A stretch of DNA of 64,000 nucleotides from Dissulfuribacter thermophilus (GCF_001687335.1 NZ_MAGO01000005.1:124001-188000); one strand, 5' to 3'; positions 19,087 to 28,488 are shown, counted from the first letter of the stretch. Notes: a model not told the origin generated them from the sequence alone. Translations and numbers: made by a program.

Positions 19087-20013
19087 TTAATTTGAAAGCC
19101 TCTTTAGTGAATACATCCCCCAAATTCCAGGTATCTTTTTGGGAATTTTGTCTTTTGATGTGAAGTAGTCTCTAAATTCTTTATACCACCTTCTGACAAA
19201 GGCCTTTGAGCCCAAGATCCCAGAATCGGTAAAGTAACGTATTCTTTTTAAAAAGAGTTCATGCCTTGGGAGGCGATACCTCCTTTTCCTTTCTTCATCT
19301 AATATCGCTTTTTTCAGCTTTTGTCCCTTATTGTTTTTTAGACCTCCCTTTTCATAAACATATTCCCGAAGCAGTCTTAACCAATCTCTGGAGACTCGCC
19401 TATTACAAAATTCCTTTAAACACAATTCTGTAGAGAGGAATCCACCTCTATTTCCAGACTGAACATGATAGCCTAAAGAACACCATCTGTAGTCCTCTGG
19501 CCTTTCTACTATGCCGGCCCTTACTGGGTTTAGCTCTATATAGGCCAGACAATTCAACAATGACTCTCCTTCTTCAACGAGTACACTCTTAAACCTCTCT
19601 CCCCAAAAATATCCTCTTCTGCCGTGCTTCTTGTTGTAATATCTGGAAAATCTTTGTTTAATCTCCTTTACGTACTCTGAAAGCCCAGAGAATTTTTCTC
19701 TGAATCTATCTATTTCATGGATATTTACTTTTTTCTTTGTCTCCATGTACCTATAGTAGAGCCTTGCCCTTTTTAGGACATCTTCATCAGAATAATGATC
19801 TTGAGGTCGAATTTTGACTAGCATGTGAAAGTGGTTATCCATAATGCAAAAACCGTAAACTTCTACGAAGAACACCCTTGAGAGCCACTGCATTAGAAAG
19901 AGCAGATATTGCTTTTCCTCCGGCGCTAACACAAAGCCTTCCAAGGCGGTCCTAGAAATTACATGATAGACTGCCTCTTCACCCTGGACCAATAATCTTG
20001 GAATCCTAGGCAT
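19087..20013 (-). CDS. REP-associated tyrosine transposase (RAYT, Y1 HUH nuclease)
   Basis: A single-strand DNA transposase of the RAYT/IS200-like group, 308 residues. The HUH metal motif is visible as HFH in CIMDNHFHMLVKI, and the catalytic tyrosine is probably one of the pair in RFSRYYNKKHGRRGYFWGERF. The segment LAYIELNPVRAGIVERPEDYRWCS is diagnostic. The C-terminal extension after about residue 215 has the basic helices seen in longer RAYTs. It has no flanking terminal inverted repeats or duplicated target, so it appears to be a resident single-copy gene. A very strong AAGGAGGTG ribosome-binding site and a TATAAT box (20053-20048) suggest it is expressed. Confidence 0.9.
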   Translation of the reverse strand: MPRIPRLLVQGEEAVYHVISRTALEGFVLAPEEKQYLLFLMQWLSRVFFVEVYGFCIMDNHFHMLVKIRPQDHYSDEDVLKRARLYYRYMETKKKVNIHEIDRFREKFSGLSEYVKEIKQRFSRYYNKKHGRRGYFWGERFKSVLVEEGESLLNCLAYIELNPVRAGIVERPEDYRWCSLGYHVQSGNRGGFLSTELCLKEFCNRRVSRDWLRLLREYVYEKGGLKNNKGQKLKKAILDEERKRRYRLPRHELFLKRIRYFTDSGILGSKAFVRRWYKEFRDYFTSKDKIPKKIPGIWGMYSLKRLSN

Positions 20014-20077
20014 AATTCCCCACCTCCTTCAATAGTTTGCCTGTCCCATTATACTTAAATACAAAAAAATTGAATTG

Positions 20078-20107
20078 TTGGCAAGTTGGATTGGGAGTGG
20101 TTATAAT
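20078..20107 (+). promoter_or_regulatory. probable sigma70 promoter for the hisHF operon
   Basis: TTGGCA (20078-20083) lies 18 bases before a perfect TATAAT (20102-20107), with transcription expected to start about 20 bases before the ATG I chose at 20136. The divergent REP transposase would be read from the other side of the same short region. Confidence 0.55.
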
Positions 20108-20135
20108 AAATTCTAAATTTCATATGGGGAAGAAA

Positions 20136-21710
20136 ATGATAACGCTACTTGATTACGGTGCAGGCAATGTAAGAAGCGTAATTAATGCTATTGAACGCCT
20201 TGGGGAATCAGTCCATCTCGTACAAGGTCCTGACGACATTCATTCAGCCCAAAGACTCGTCTTTCCTGGCGTAGGAAATTTCGGAAACATGATGGAGACC
20301 CTTAGGACTAAAGGTCTCTATGATGCACTTAAGGAATATCTCCTTTCAGACAGGCCCTTTCTAGGCATATGTCTTGGACTGCAGGCGCTTTTTGAAGAGA
20401 GTGAAGAGGCACCAGGTGTCCCAGGACTTGGAATATTTAAAGGAAAAGTCAGAAGGTTTTCAACCAATCTTTCTATACCGCATATTGGGTGGAACGGACT
20501 TAAATTCAGAAAAGAAAGCCCTATATTCAACGGCCTGACAGGAGAAGAAAAATTTTATTTCGTACACTCCTACCATGTGTGCCCTCTTGACGAAGAAGTG
20601 GTGCTCACACATACGGACTATGGATATGAATTTACGAGTAGTGTCCAGAAGGGAAACGTCTGTGCTACTCAGTTTCACCCAGAAAAAAGTGGAAAGGCTG
20701 GGCTAAAGGTACTTGAAAATTTTGTAAAAGGTCTACAGCAGCCTTATCTCCCTGAGATTAGAGTTACTCAGACAAAACTTGCCAAAAGGATTGTGGCCTG
20801 TCTCGACGTAAGAACAAACGATCAGGGTGATCTCGTAGTGACAAAAGGAGATCAATATGATGTCCGAGAAAAAGGAGAGGTTCGAAATCTTGGAAAACCC
20901 GTAGAACTAGCCAGTCGCTACTATGAAGATGGGGCAGATGAGATCACCTTTTTGAACATAACTGGATTCAGAGATTTTCCTTTAAAAGACATGCCTATGC
21001 TTGAGGTACTCAAGAGGACCTCAAAGCAGGTGTTTGTCCCCTTAACCATAGGTGGTGGCATCAGAGATTATGTAGATAACGAAGGGAGACATTATTCAGC
21101 CTTAGAAGTAGCATCAGAGTATTTTAGATCAGGAGCAGACAAGGTCTCTATTGGAAGCGATGCAGTACTAATTTGCGAAGAATACCTAAAAACTGGGAAC
21201 CCCACAGGTAATAGCTCCATTGAAACAATTTCCAGGGTCTACGGAAACCAGGCTGTCGTCATATCAATTGATCCAAGAAGGGTATATGTAGCAAGCCCTG
21301 AAGATACAAAACACCCTGTAATTGAAACAAAAATCCCTGGGCCAAACGGTGAGAGATATTGTTGGTATCAGTGCACCATAAAGGGTGGTAGAGAAGGACG
21401 CGATCTCGATGCTATAACTTTGGCTAAATTGGTAGAGGAACTCGGTGCAGGAGAAATTTTACTTAATTGTATTGATCGCGATGGTACAAATCTTGGCTTT
21501 GACATAGAACTCATCAGCGCTGTAGAAAAGGCTGTTTCGATACCGGTCATTGCATCCAGTGGAGCAGGGGCACCAGAGCATTTTCTCGAAGTTTTCAAGG
21601 AAACTGATGTAGAGGCTGCACTGGCAGCCGGGATCTTCCACAGACACGAAGTAGAGATCCAAGAAGTAAAGGAGTATCTAAAGATAAATGGGGTCGAAGT
21701 GCGAAGCTAA
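20136..21710 (+). CDS. hisHF: bifunctional imidazole glycerol-phosphate synthase (HisH-HisF fusion, eukaryotic HIS7 type)
   Basis: Both halves of imidazole glycerol-phosphate synthase are on one 524-residue chain. Residues 1-200 form the glutaminase with the LGICLG nucleophile elbow (C79) and the QFHPEKSG His-Glu pair (H182, E184). From about 218 the cyclase barrel starts with RIVACLDV (D225) and continues through [10 protein letters not shown] and [10 protein letters not shown]. The barrel carries long insertions, including [20 protein letters not shown] and a [17 protein letters not shown] segment, that I recognise from yeast and plant HIS7 rather than from ordinary bacterial HisF. The frame extends upstream, but only the ATG at 20136 has a ribosome-binding site (GGGGA). 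It makes IGP and AICAR in histidine biosynthesis. Confidence 0.95.
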   Translation: MITLLDYGAGNVRSVINAIERLGESVHLVQGPDDIHSAQRLVFPGVGNFGNMMETLRTKGLYDALKEYLLSDRPFLGICLGLQALFEESEEAPGVPGLGIFKGKVRRFSTNLSIPHIGWNGLKFRKESPIFNGLTGEEKFYFVHSYHVCPLDEEVVLTHTDYGYEFTSSVQKGNVCATQFHPEKSGKAGLKVLENFVKGLQQPYLPEIRVTQTKLAKRIVACLDVRTNDQGDLVVTKGDQYDVREKGEVRNLGKPVELASRYYEDGADEITFLNITGFRDFPLKDMPMLEVLKRTSKQVFVPLTIGGGIRDYVDNEGRHYSALEVASEYFRSGADKVSIGSDAVLICEEYLKTGNPTGNSSIETISRVYGNQAVVISIDPRRVYVASPEDTKHPVIETKIPGPNGERYCWYQCTIKGGREGRDLDAITLAKLVEELGAGEILLNCIDRDGTNLGFDIELISAVEKAVSIPVIASSGAGAPEHFLEVFKETDVEAALAAGIFHRHEVEIQEVKEYLKINGVEVRS

Positions 21711-21897
21711 AAACATTTCAATTAGGTGCCCAATTTGCGAGGCTCCTGTGGATTTCTTCCAAAATCCTTATCGCCCCTTTTGCAGCAAAAGATGCAAAAT
21801 GGTGGACCTTGGGGCATGGTTTAAAGAAGATTATCGAATCAAAGGAGAGCCACAGGTAATTGAGAAAGAGAGGTATAAAAATGGATATCCAGTATGA
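21688..21897 (+). CDS. yacG: YacG-like zinc-binding protein (DNA gyrase inhibitor family, DUF329)
   Basis: A 69-residue zinc-finger protein: [20 protein letters not shown] and the following [13 protein letters not shown] give the CxxC-N15-CxxxC ligand set and the conserved aromatic tail of YacG. In E. coli YacG binds GyrB and inhibits gyrase. The gene overlaps the end of hisHF by 23 bases and the flavoprotein gene by 17, so the three are translationally coupled. A start a few codons later is possible. Confidence 0.88.
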   Translation: MGSKCEAKNISIRCPICEAPVDFFQNPYRPFCSKRCKMVDLGAWFKEDYRIKGEPQVIEKERYKNGYPV

Positions 21898-22813
21898 CTG
21901 TGTAATATTAGGGCATGGCCCAGCAGGACTTCAGGCGGCAATTCATGCAGCGAGAAAGAAGGCTAAAGTCATTGTATTGGGTAGAGCAGAAGCGAGCAGC
22001 CTATGGCGCGCACATATGGAAAACTACTTTGGGGTAAAAGGCCCTGTGTCCGGAGAAGAACTAATACGTATTGGCATAGAACAAGCAAAGGAGTCTGGAG
22101 CCGAAGTCTTGGAAGAAGACGTGGTCAAGGTCGAACAAATAGAGGGCGATGCCTATATGGTTACCACTGAGACCAAAAAGCATTTGAACACATACACTAT
22201 CATATTTGCCATGGGGGTATCCAGAAAGGGTCTCGGCCTAAAACGTGAAAAAGACCTAATAGGCCGAGGTATAAGCTATTGCGTAGATTGTGATGCAAAT
22301 TTTTTTCGCAATGCCAAGGTGGCAGTAGTGGGAAACGGAAGTGCGGCAGCTGACGGGGCCTTAACACTTTCTAAGATAGCATCAGAGGTCACCATGATAA
22401 CAGACGACCTCAATATTTCTAAATCCCTAGATGAAGAACTTAAGTCAGCCAATGTCGAGCTCATTAAAGGTGACAAGATAAAAGAACTTATAGGAGACAA
22501 TGCTCTAACTGCAATAAGGCTTGAAAGTGGAAGGGTTGTTGAACTTGATGGCCTCTTTATTGAAAAAGGGGCTAAAGGAGCTATGAGTCTTGCAGCCCTA
22601 TTGGGTGTACAGATGGATCCTGAAACCTTTCAATACATTGTTACTGACAGGAAGCAAAGGACCAATCTCCCAGGTATTTATGCAGCTGGAGACATTACAG
22701 GTATGCCCTTTCAGGTGGCCAAGGCAGTAGGAGAAGGCTGCGTAGCTGGCATGGAGGCAGCGAGCTATGCTATCAAAAAGAGGCGGGAACAGAAAGGAGC
22801 TCAAAGTGAATGA
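21881..22813 (+). CDS. thioredoxin-reductase-like FAD/NAD(P) oxidoreductase
   Basis: A pyridine-nucleotide disulfide oxidoreductase of the low-molecular-weight thioredoxin reductase family, 310 residues from the ATG at 21881 (GAGAGG at seven bases). It has the N-terminal FAD-binding GHGPAGLQAA, the redox pair CVDC at C134/C137, a second nucleotide-binding motif VVGNGSAAADGAL, and the FAD-closing TNLPGIYAAGDITG. The CVDC motif differs from the classical CATC, and the NADPH-binding HRR residues are not evident in ITDDLN. The partner may therefore be NADH, a ferredoxin-type donor or a non-thioredoxin substrate. It overlaps both neighbours. Confidence 0.88.
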   Translation: MDIQYDCVILGHGPAGLQAAIHAARKKAKVIVLGRAEASSLWRAHMENYFGVKGPVSGEELIRIGIEQAKESGAEVLEEDVVKVEQIEGDAYMVTTETKKHLNTYTIIFAMGVSRKGLGLKREKDLIGRGISYCVDCDANFFRNAKVAVVGNGSAAADGALTLSKIASEVTMITDDLNISKSLDEELKSANVELIKGDKIKELIGDNALTAIRLESGRVVELDGLFIEKGAKGAMSLAALLGVQMDPETFQYIVTDRKQRTNLPGIYAAGDITGMPFQVAKAVGEGCVAGMEAASYAIKKRREQKGAQSE

Positions 22814-23459
22814 TATTATAGTGAAACGATACGTTGTAGGAAGCTTATCTGTAAATGCCTTTATTATTGGATGCCCTGATACAAAAGAGGCCTTCGTAGT
22901 CGACCCTGCAGGGAGCGAAAATATGCTCATGAACGAGATTCAAAATATGGGCCTTAAGCTCATGGCCATCGTAAATACTCACGGCCATCCTGATCACACA
23001 TCAGGGAATAAAAAGATGAAGGAATTGTCAAATGCTCCCTGCTACATGCATAAAGATGACGATACCCTCTTTAGATCGCCTGAGGCAGTTGCCATGTTCC
23101 GCACATGGGGGTTTGACTCCTTCCCTCCTGCAGATAAATATTTAAAAGAAGGCTCCCCCTTAAAAGTAGGGAAACTTACATTCGATGTCCTACACACCCC
23201 AGGGCACTCACCAGGCTCAGTTTGTCTTTACGGCCACGGCATCGTTATCACAGGAGATACTCTTTTTGTAGGTGCAGTTGGAAGGGCAGATCTTCCAGGT
23301 GGCTCGTTTGAGACCTTGATGAAATCCATAAAAGAAAAACTCCTAGTACTACCTGACGAGACAGTGGTCCTCCCAGGCCACGATTATGGTGATGCTCCAA
23401 CATCCACAATCAAAAAGGAAAAACAGACCAATCCATACATTGTCCAATACTGCAGTTGA
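22806..23459 (+). CDS. metallo-beta-lactamase-fold hydrolase (glyoxalase II-like)
   Basis: A 217-residue MBL-fold hydrolase. The metal motif THGHPDH, then HTPGHSPGSVCLY, GDTLFVGAVGRADLPGG and a final LPGHDYG supply the ligands of a binuclear site as in the glyoxalase II/persulfide dioxygenase branch. The GTG at 22806 is chosen because AAAGGAG lies six bases upstream and it overlaps the preceding gene by eight bases. Substrate is uncertain: a hydroxyacylglutathione-like thioester or a sulfur compound are both possible, and the flavoprotein neighbour hints at thiol chemistry. Confidence 0.88.
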   Translation: MNDIIVKRYVVGSLSVNAFIIGCPDTKEAFVVDPAGSENMLMNEIQNMGLKLMAIVNTHGHPDHTSGNKKMKELSNAPCYMHKDDDTLFRSPEAVAMFRTWGFDSFPPADKYLKEGSPLKVGKLTFDVLHTPGHSPGSVCLYGHGIVITGDTLFVGAVGRADLPGGSFETLMKSIKEKLLVLPDETVVLPGHDYGDAPTSTIKKEKQTNPYIVQYCS

Positions 23460-26400
23460 TCCCTGGAAAGGCGCAAACTTAGCTCCTAATCCCGGGTTAC
23501 CAATTGCTGAATCTTGGTCTGAAATCCTGGATACAATTAAAAGCAACCAGGTCATCTTGGTAGTTGGGGATACTGGTTCTGGTAAGACCACCCAGCTCCC
23601 TAAGGCCTTAGCCGCAATTGGCAAAGGGAGGAAAAAGCGAATTGTCTGCACTCAACCAAGGCGTGTTGCTGCAATTACTGTTGCCAACCGCCTCATGGAG
23701 GAGTTGGGACCTAAGGGAAGAGAACTATGTGGCTACAGAATTAGATTTCGATCTAATGTAAAACCTAGTGCCAGAATCCATTTTGTTACCGACGGCCTTC
23801 TCTTGGCCGAACTACGTAATGATCCCCTCCTTTCCAGATATGATGCAATAATTGTGGATGAGGCCCATGAACGGAGCCTTAATATCGACTTTTTAATCGG
23901 TTTTCTAAGGACTATACTCCCAAAGAGAAGGGATTTAAAACTCATAATTACATCTGCTACCCTCGATATCGAGAGTTTTCAAAAGGCATTTAGCGATGCC
24001 CCTTTAATCAAGGTAAAAGGAAGACAGTTTCCAGTTGAAATCCAATACCTGGACCAATTCAACGAAAAAGACCTAGACCTTCCTCAAAAGGTCGTCCATG
24101 CCATAACGGATTTAAAAAACAAGGGCAAGTATGCCGATACCCTAGTCTTTTTACCAACGGAAAGGATAATTCTAGAGACCTTAAAACTTTTAGAGGGCAC
24201 ATTTGCTGATGATTACGTTGTACTCCCTCTATTTTCAAGACTTGGTCATAGATACCAAAAAAGGGTCTTTCAGCAAAGCAAAAGGCCAAAGATCATATTG
24301 GCTACCAACGTGGCAGAGACCTCTCTTACAATACCAGGTATCAAGATAGTAGTGGATTCTGGTCTTGCTAGGATTTCGCGTTTTAACGTTAAGACCAGGA
24401 CCAAGGCCCTTCCAGTAACCACCATCTCCAAGGCAAGTGCAGATCAGCGGTCAGGTCGAGCGGGAAGGACCAGTCCAGGGTTAGCAATCAGGCTATATTC
24501 TGAATCTGATTACCTAGCTTGGGACGACCATACCCTACCAGAGATCAAGCGCTCAAATCTCGATTCAGTGCTGCTGTCCATGCTTGACATGGGAATTAAA
24601 AATCCCAGCACGTTCCCATTTGTAGATCCGCCCAATCCCAAGGCCATAAATGAAGGGATGAAGACCCTAAGAGAGCTTGGAGCCGTCGATGCCTTTGGGG
24701 TCATTACACCCATTGGTAAGACAATGGCCACTCTTCCCCTAGAGCCAAGGGTATCTAGAATGGTCCTTGAAGGTCAAAGGAGAGGCTCGCTCAGAGAAGT
24801 TGTAGTGATTGCCAGCGCTCTCAGCATCCAGGACCTATGGGAGGCCTCCTGCGGAGGGTCTCCCAAGACATCCCAGATGCGAAGGAGAGGACGAAGCCAT
24901 GATGTAGACTCTATTTCTCAACCCCCTGAAAACAAAGTAAATGAAGGGAGTTGCCAGCGCCTACCTTTTGCAGATCCTCACTCTGATTTCATAACCTTAG
25001 TGAAGTTATGGAATGCCTATAGAGACCTTGCCAAGAAGGGAGCTTCAGCACGGGAAAGAAAATCCTTCTGCCAATCCCATGGCCTCTCATTTCAGAGGAT
25101 GGAAGAATGGCAGGAAATATATTCCGAGATTAAATCGATTCTGATAGAACACGGTTTCAACTTTAAAGGGCACAAAGAAGCCAATTACGAATCAATTCAC
25201 AAGGCCGTACTTGCAGGCTTTCTTTCAAATGTGGCTGTCAAAACCAACGAAGGGAGTTACAAAGGTGTACGTGGGAGAGAAATTTACATATACCCTGGAT
25301 CACAGCTCTTTAAAAAGAAGCCCGAGTGGATTGTATGTGCAGAGGTCATAAAGACTACAAAGCTCTTTGCAAGGACAGTGGCCCAGGTAAAGCCAGAGTG
25401 GATTGAAGAAATAGGTGAGCCTTTTTTAAAGAGCCATTATGGAGAACCCCATTGGGAAAAGTCCAGAGGAGCGGTTGTGGCACTAATGCGCCGCTTTCTA
25501 TGGGGACTCTGTGTGAATCCTGGTAAATCAATCCTCTACGACAAGATTGATCCTGAACTTTCTCGAGAAATCTTCATAAGAGAAGGTCTAGCCAAGGGAG
25601 AAGTCAGCCAAAGGCTTTCATTTCAGCGTCACAATCAAAAGGTTCTTAAAGAAGTTAAGGAACTTGAAGAAAGGGTTCGAGATCCTGAAATTATTGAAGA
25701 TCCCCATAAGATAGAGGCTTTCTTTGACAATGCACTTAGCATCCTCGAAAAAGAGGTCTTAAAAGGAAAGCTGATCACCAATGAAAGGACTTTAAGTAAG
25801 GCAATACGCCTAAAAGGAGACGACTCCATTCTAAGACTCGAAAAAGCCCTTCTCTTAAAGCGCCATCCTACAAGAGAAGAGCTGAGACTTTTCCCAGGAA
25901 TCATTACAGTACAGGGCCAAAAAATAAGGCTCATTTATAGATTTAGCCCGGGAAGAGATGAAGACGGAGTGACTGCCATAATCCCCCAAAGCATACTGCC
26001 TAGTTTAAGTCCTGTGCCATTCGAGTGGCTTGTCCCAGGCCTTCTCCCACAAAAGGTAGAAGCACTTTTAAGAGGCCTTCCCAAATCAGTGAGAAAATCT
26101 CTTATGCCACTGGAAAAGACAGTAAAAGAGGTCTTGTCACATCAAAACTATGATCATTCCACCCCCCTTCGTTCCTGGCTATCACAACGGATTTTCAAGC
26201 TATACAACATTAAGATCCCCCATTACATGTGGCCTTGTGAAGAAAATATTACAGAGAACCTGAAATTCAGATTCGAGGTTGTAGACGATTCTGGGAAACG
26301 GCTAGCGGCAGGGCGAGACCTAGAGGCCATAAAACTATCTATCTTAGGAGATAGAACCTCGATCACTGAAATGGTAGAAAGATATGAACGCCCTGTTAAA

Positions 26401-27291
26401 GATCTATCAGATCTAAAGGAGATCCTAAAACCTACTACTTTAAATAAAAAAATACAGGGAACAGTTACTGTTTGGCCAGCCATAGTAGATGAAGGTGAAA
26501 ACGGCCTTTGGATACGTATGTTTTTGGATGAAAATGAGGCACGCTCATACAGCATTGAGGGCGTAAAACAGCTTTTATTTTCCTCATTAAAAAAAGAGAT
26601 CTCTTATATCAAACGTACACTTATGCCCCAAAAGGTCTCAAAGGAGTTTGTCCTAATTTTTGGCGGAAAAGATGCCCTCTATGAAAAAATCCTATTACTC
26701 ATAAAAAAGGACCTCTTGTGGCCCAAAGACTCTCCAATAACCTATGAAGAAGTCCTTAAGAGATTAGATTTTTTACGGGCCAATCTTTACAAAGATGCAA
26801 GGCCCTATCTATCTAGTCTTGAAACACTCTTATTAAAGTGGGAAAAGGCTCGAACAGAAATTCTAACCCTATTCTCAAAAGGGAAAAAGAGCCACTATAA
26901 CACTTCTTCCAAAATATTTTTAAAGGAACTACAAGACATTCTACCTGTAAACTTTCACGAAACATTCTCTATTCAAGACATTGATGATGCAATACGATAC
27001 ATTGATGCACTAATAATAAGGGCAAGACGATTTTATGCCAATCCTCAAAAAGATGAAAAAAAGCAGGGACTTATTGAACCTTATTCCAATTTCTTTAGAA
27101 TGGCTAAGGAGGTCGCTGCCAAAACCAATGTGCCAAGGCTAAATGAACTTTTAGTCACTTATAGGGAGGCCATTAATGAATACAAAATATCTGTATTTGC
27201 ACCAGAGATAAAGACAAAGTTCCGTGTATCTGAAAAACTACTGCGGGAACTCAAAGAGCAGATAGAGATGGAATTACCCAGAAAAATATGA
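23386..27291 (+). CDS. hrpA: DEAH-box ATP-dependent RNA helicase HrpA
   Basis: A large DExH RNA helicase of up to 1301 residues, the size of E. coli HrpA. Walker A is GDTGSGKT (residues 61-68), the DEAH box is in IIVDEAHERSLN, motif III is SATLD, and motif VI is QRSGRAGR. Winged-helix, ratchet and OB regions follow, then a long C-terminal DUF3418-type domain. In E. coli HrpA rescues stalled ribosomes and is involved in fimbrial mRNA processing. The start is uncertain: the ATG at 23386 lies 74 bases inside the preceding gene with no good ribosome-binding site, and a TTG near 23440 is an alternative. Confidence 0.93.
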   Translation: MVMLQHPQSKRKNRPIHTLSNTAVDPWKGANLAPNPGLPIAESWSEILDTIKSNQVILVVGDTGSGKTTQLPKALAAIGKGRKKRIVCTQPRRVAAITVANRLMEELGPKGRELCGYRIRFRSNVKPSARIHFVTDGLLLAELRNDPLLSRYDAIIVDEAHERSLNIDFLIGFLRTILPKRRDLKLIITSATLDIESFQKAFSDAPLIKVKGRQFPVEIQYLDQFNEKDLDLPQKVVHAITDLKNKGKYADTLVFLPTERIILETLKLLEGTFADDYVVLPLFSRLGHRYQKRVFQQSKRPKIILATNVAETSLTIPGIKIVVDSGLARISRFNVKTRTKALPVTTISKASADQRSGRAGRTSPGLAIRLYSESDYLAWDDHTLPEIKRSNLDSVLLSMLDMGIKNPSTFPFVDPPNPKAINEGMKTLRELGAVDAFGVITPIGKTMATLPLEPRVSRMVLEGQRRGSLREVVVIASALSIQDLWEASCGGSPKTSQMRRRGRSHDVDSISQPPENKVNEGSCQRLPFADPHSDFITLVKLWNAYRDLAKKGASARERKSFCQSHGLSFQRMEEWQEIYSEIKSILIEHGFNFKGHKEANYESIHKAVLAGFLSNVAVKTNEGSYKGVRGREIYIYPGSQLFKKKPEWIVCAEVIKTTKLFARTVAQVKPEWIEEIGEPFLKSHYGEPHWEKSRGAVVALMRRFLWGLCVNPGKSILYDKIDPELSREIFIREGLAKGEVSQRLSFQRHNQKVLKEVKELEERVRDPEIIEDPHKIEAFFDNALSILEKEVLKGKLITNERTLSKAIRLKGDDSILRLEKALLLKRHPTREELRLFPGIITVQGQKIRLIYRFSPGRDEDGVTAIIPQSILPSLSPVPFEWLVPGLLPQKVEALLRGLPKSVRKSLMPLEKTVKEVLSHQNYDHSTPLRSWLSQRIFKLYNIKIPHYMWPCEENITENLKFRFEVVDDSGKRLAAGRDLEAIKLSILGDRTSITEMVERYERPVKDLSDLKEILKPTTLNKKIQGTVTVWPAIVDEGENGLWIRMFLDENEARSYSIEGVKQLLFSSLKKEISYIKRTLMPQKVSKEFVLIFGGKDALYEKILLLIKKDLLWPKDSPITYEEVLKRLDFLRANLYKDARPYLSSLETLLLKWEKARTEILTLFSKGKKSHYNTSSKIFLKELQDILPVNFHETFSIQDIDDAIRYIDALIIRARRFYANPQKDEKKQGLIEPYSNFFRMAKEVAAKTNVPRLNELLVTYREAINEYKISVFAPEIKTKFRVSEKLLRELKEQIEMELPRKI

Positions 27292-27335
27292 CCTAAAAAA
27301 TTCAAGAGATGAGAATAAAACCAAATTATGTGTCG

Positions 27336-27382
27336 ACCAGGCCAAAGAAAATAATTTTTTTAAACTTTCATGACGGCCTGGT
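27336..27382. repeat. inverted repeat downstream of hrpA
   Basis: ACCAGGCC (27336-27343) pairs perfectly with GGCCTGGT (27375-27382) around an AT-rich loop that has its own AAAG/CTTT complementarity. It could end hrpA transcription, although no T run follows. This and the next repeat account for most of the 433-base non-coding stretch before motA. Confidence 0.5.
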
Positions 27383-27415
27383 TCGTCACCCTCGTGGATG
27401 AAAATTAGAATAAGA

Positions 27416-27504
27416 AGAAGGTAGAAGGAAGAAGCTGAGGAGAGGTAGAAGGTAGGGCCTCTGGCTTTTGTACAGGCAGGGCTTGCTTCTTCCTTCTACC
27501 TTCT
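27416..27504. repeat. 20-bp perfect inverted repeat with purine/pyrimidine arms
   Basis: A purine-only-like arm (27416-27435, built of AGAAGG and GGAAGAAGC units) is an exact 20-base complement of the pyrimidine arm at 27485-27504, with a 49-base loop. Inside and outside the arms, further GGTAGAAGG and CCTTCTACC units recur, so the whole stretch 27410-27520 is made of a short repeated theme. It resembles dispersed intergenic repeats more than a terminator. Whether other copies exist in the genome cannot be seen here. Confidence 0.7.
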
Positions 27505-27651
27505 GCCTTCTACCTCTTATATTAGGCGTATTACCCCAACGGGTATTTTCACGGGAAAAGAATATACAAACATCATTCAAGTTCTCATGAAAAATTACAG
27601 ATAATGATAAGCCACAGTATTTAAAATACCCAATTTTGATATAATTTTGTT

Positions 27652-27678
27652 TTAAGAAGATTCCAATGTTGCCGATAA
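27652..27678 (+). promoter_or_regulatory. sigma28 (FliA)-like promoter for motAB
   Basis: TTAA (27652-27655), a 15-base spacer and a perfect GCCGATAA (27671-27678) match the flagellar sigma28 pattern TAAA-N15-GCCGATAA, with the transcription start about 40 bases before motA. A TATAAT further upstream (27640-27645) lacks a good -35 box. Placement before stator genes supports the call. Confidence 0.6.
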
Positions 27679-27724
27679 AGAAATAGATACAAAGCTAAAT
27701 TTAGGTCTCATGAGGTAGTAAAAT

Positions 27725-28483
27725 ATGGATATAGGCACTGTTGCTGGGCTTGTATTTGGTTTTATCCTGATCATTACAGCTATATTCTTAGGCGGCAGTA
27801 TTACCGCATTTATAGACGTTCCGTCTATACTGATTGTCATAGGTGGTACTGTTGCTGCTACTCTAATTAGATTTACACTTTCAGACGTTATCAATAGCAT
27901 AAGCGTTGCAATGAAGGCATTCTTTGCCAAGACTCAACCACCGGAAGAAATCATTCAAGAACTTGTTACATTGTCCAATATCGCAAGGAAAGAAGGACTC
28001 CTAAAGCTTGAAAAACAACCGGTTAGTGACCCATTTCTCAAAAAGGCTATTATGTACTGCGTAGATGGCCACGAGGCAGAATTTATTGAAGACGTATTGA
28101 ATAAAGAGATTGATCTAACCCTAGAAAGACATGGCCTTGGCCAAAATATCTTTGCAGCCATTGGAGATGCGGCCCCTGCCTTTGGTATGATTGGGACATT
28201 AATAGGTCTGGTCAACATGCTCGGCAATATGAAGGACCCTGCAAGCATTGGTCCTTCCATGGCTGTCGCACTTCTTACAACTCTCTATGGCGCAATCATG
28301 GCCAATCTTATAGCACTACCAATTGGTGACAAGTTAAAGAGGAGGAGCCAAGAGGAAGAACTCAACAAAAAACTTGTGGTAGAAGGGGTCTTGGGGCTTC
28401 AAAAGGGTCTCAATCCCAGGGTACTCGAAGAACTCTTAAAGACCTTCCTGCCCCCCAAGAAAAGAGGCAGTGAAGAGGGGTAA
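27725..28483 (+). CDS. motA: flagellar motor stator protein MotA
   Basis: MotA forms the pentameric ring of the stator that couples ion flow to flagellar rotation. The 252-residue protein has four hydrophobic segments (two near the N terminus, two at about residues 145-200) and the conserved stretch DAAPAFGMIGTLIGLVNMLGNM, plus a cytoplasmic domain between helices 2 and 3 with the charged residues expected to contact FliG. A GAGG lies nine bases before the ATG. motB follows five bases after its stop. Confidence 0.95.
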   Translation: MDIGTVAGLVFGFILIITAIFLGGSITAFIDVPSILIVIGGTVAATLIRFTLSDVINSISVAMKAFFAKTQPPEEIIQELVTLSNIARKEGLLKLEKQPVSDPFLKKAIMYCVDGHEAEFIEDVLNKEIDLTLERHGLGQNIFAAIGDAAPAFGMIGTLIGLVNMLGNMKDPASIGPSMAVALLTTLYGAIMANLIALPIGDKLKRRSQEEELNKKLVVEGVLGLQKGLNPRVLEELLKTFLPPKKRGSEEG

Positions 28484-28488
28484 AAACA

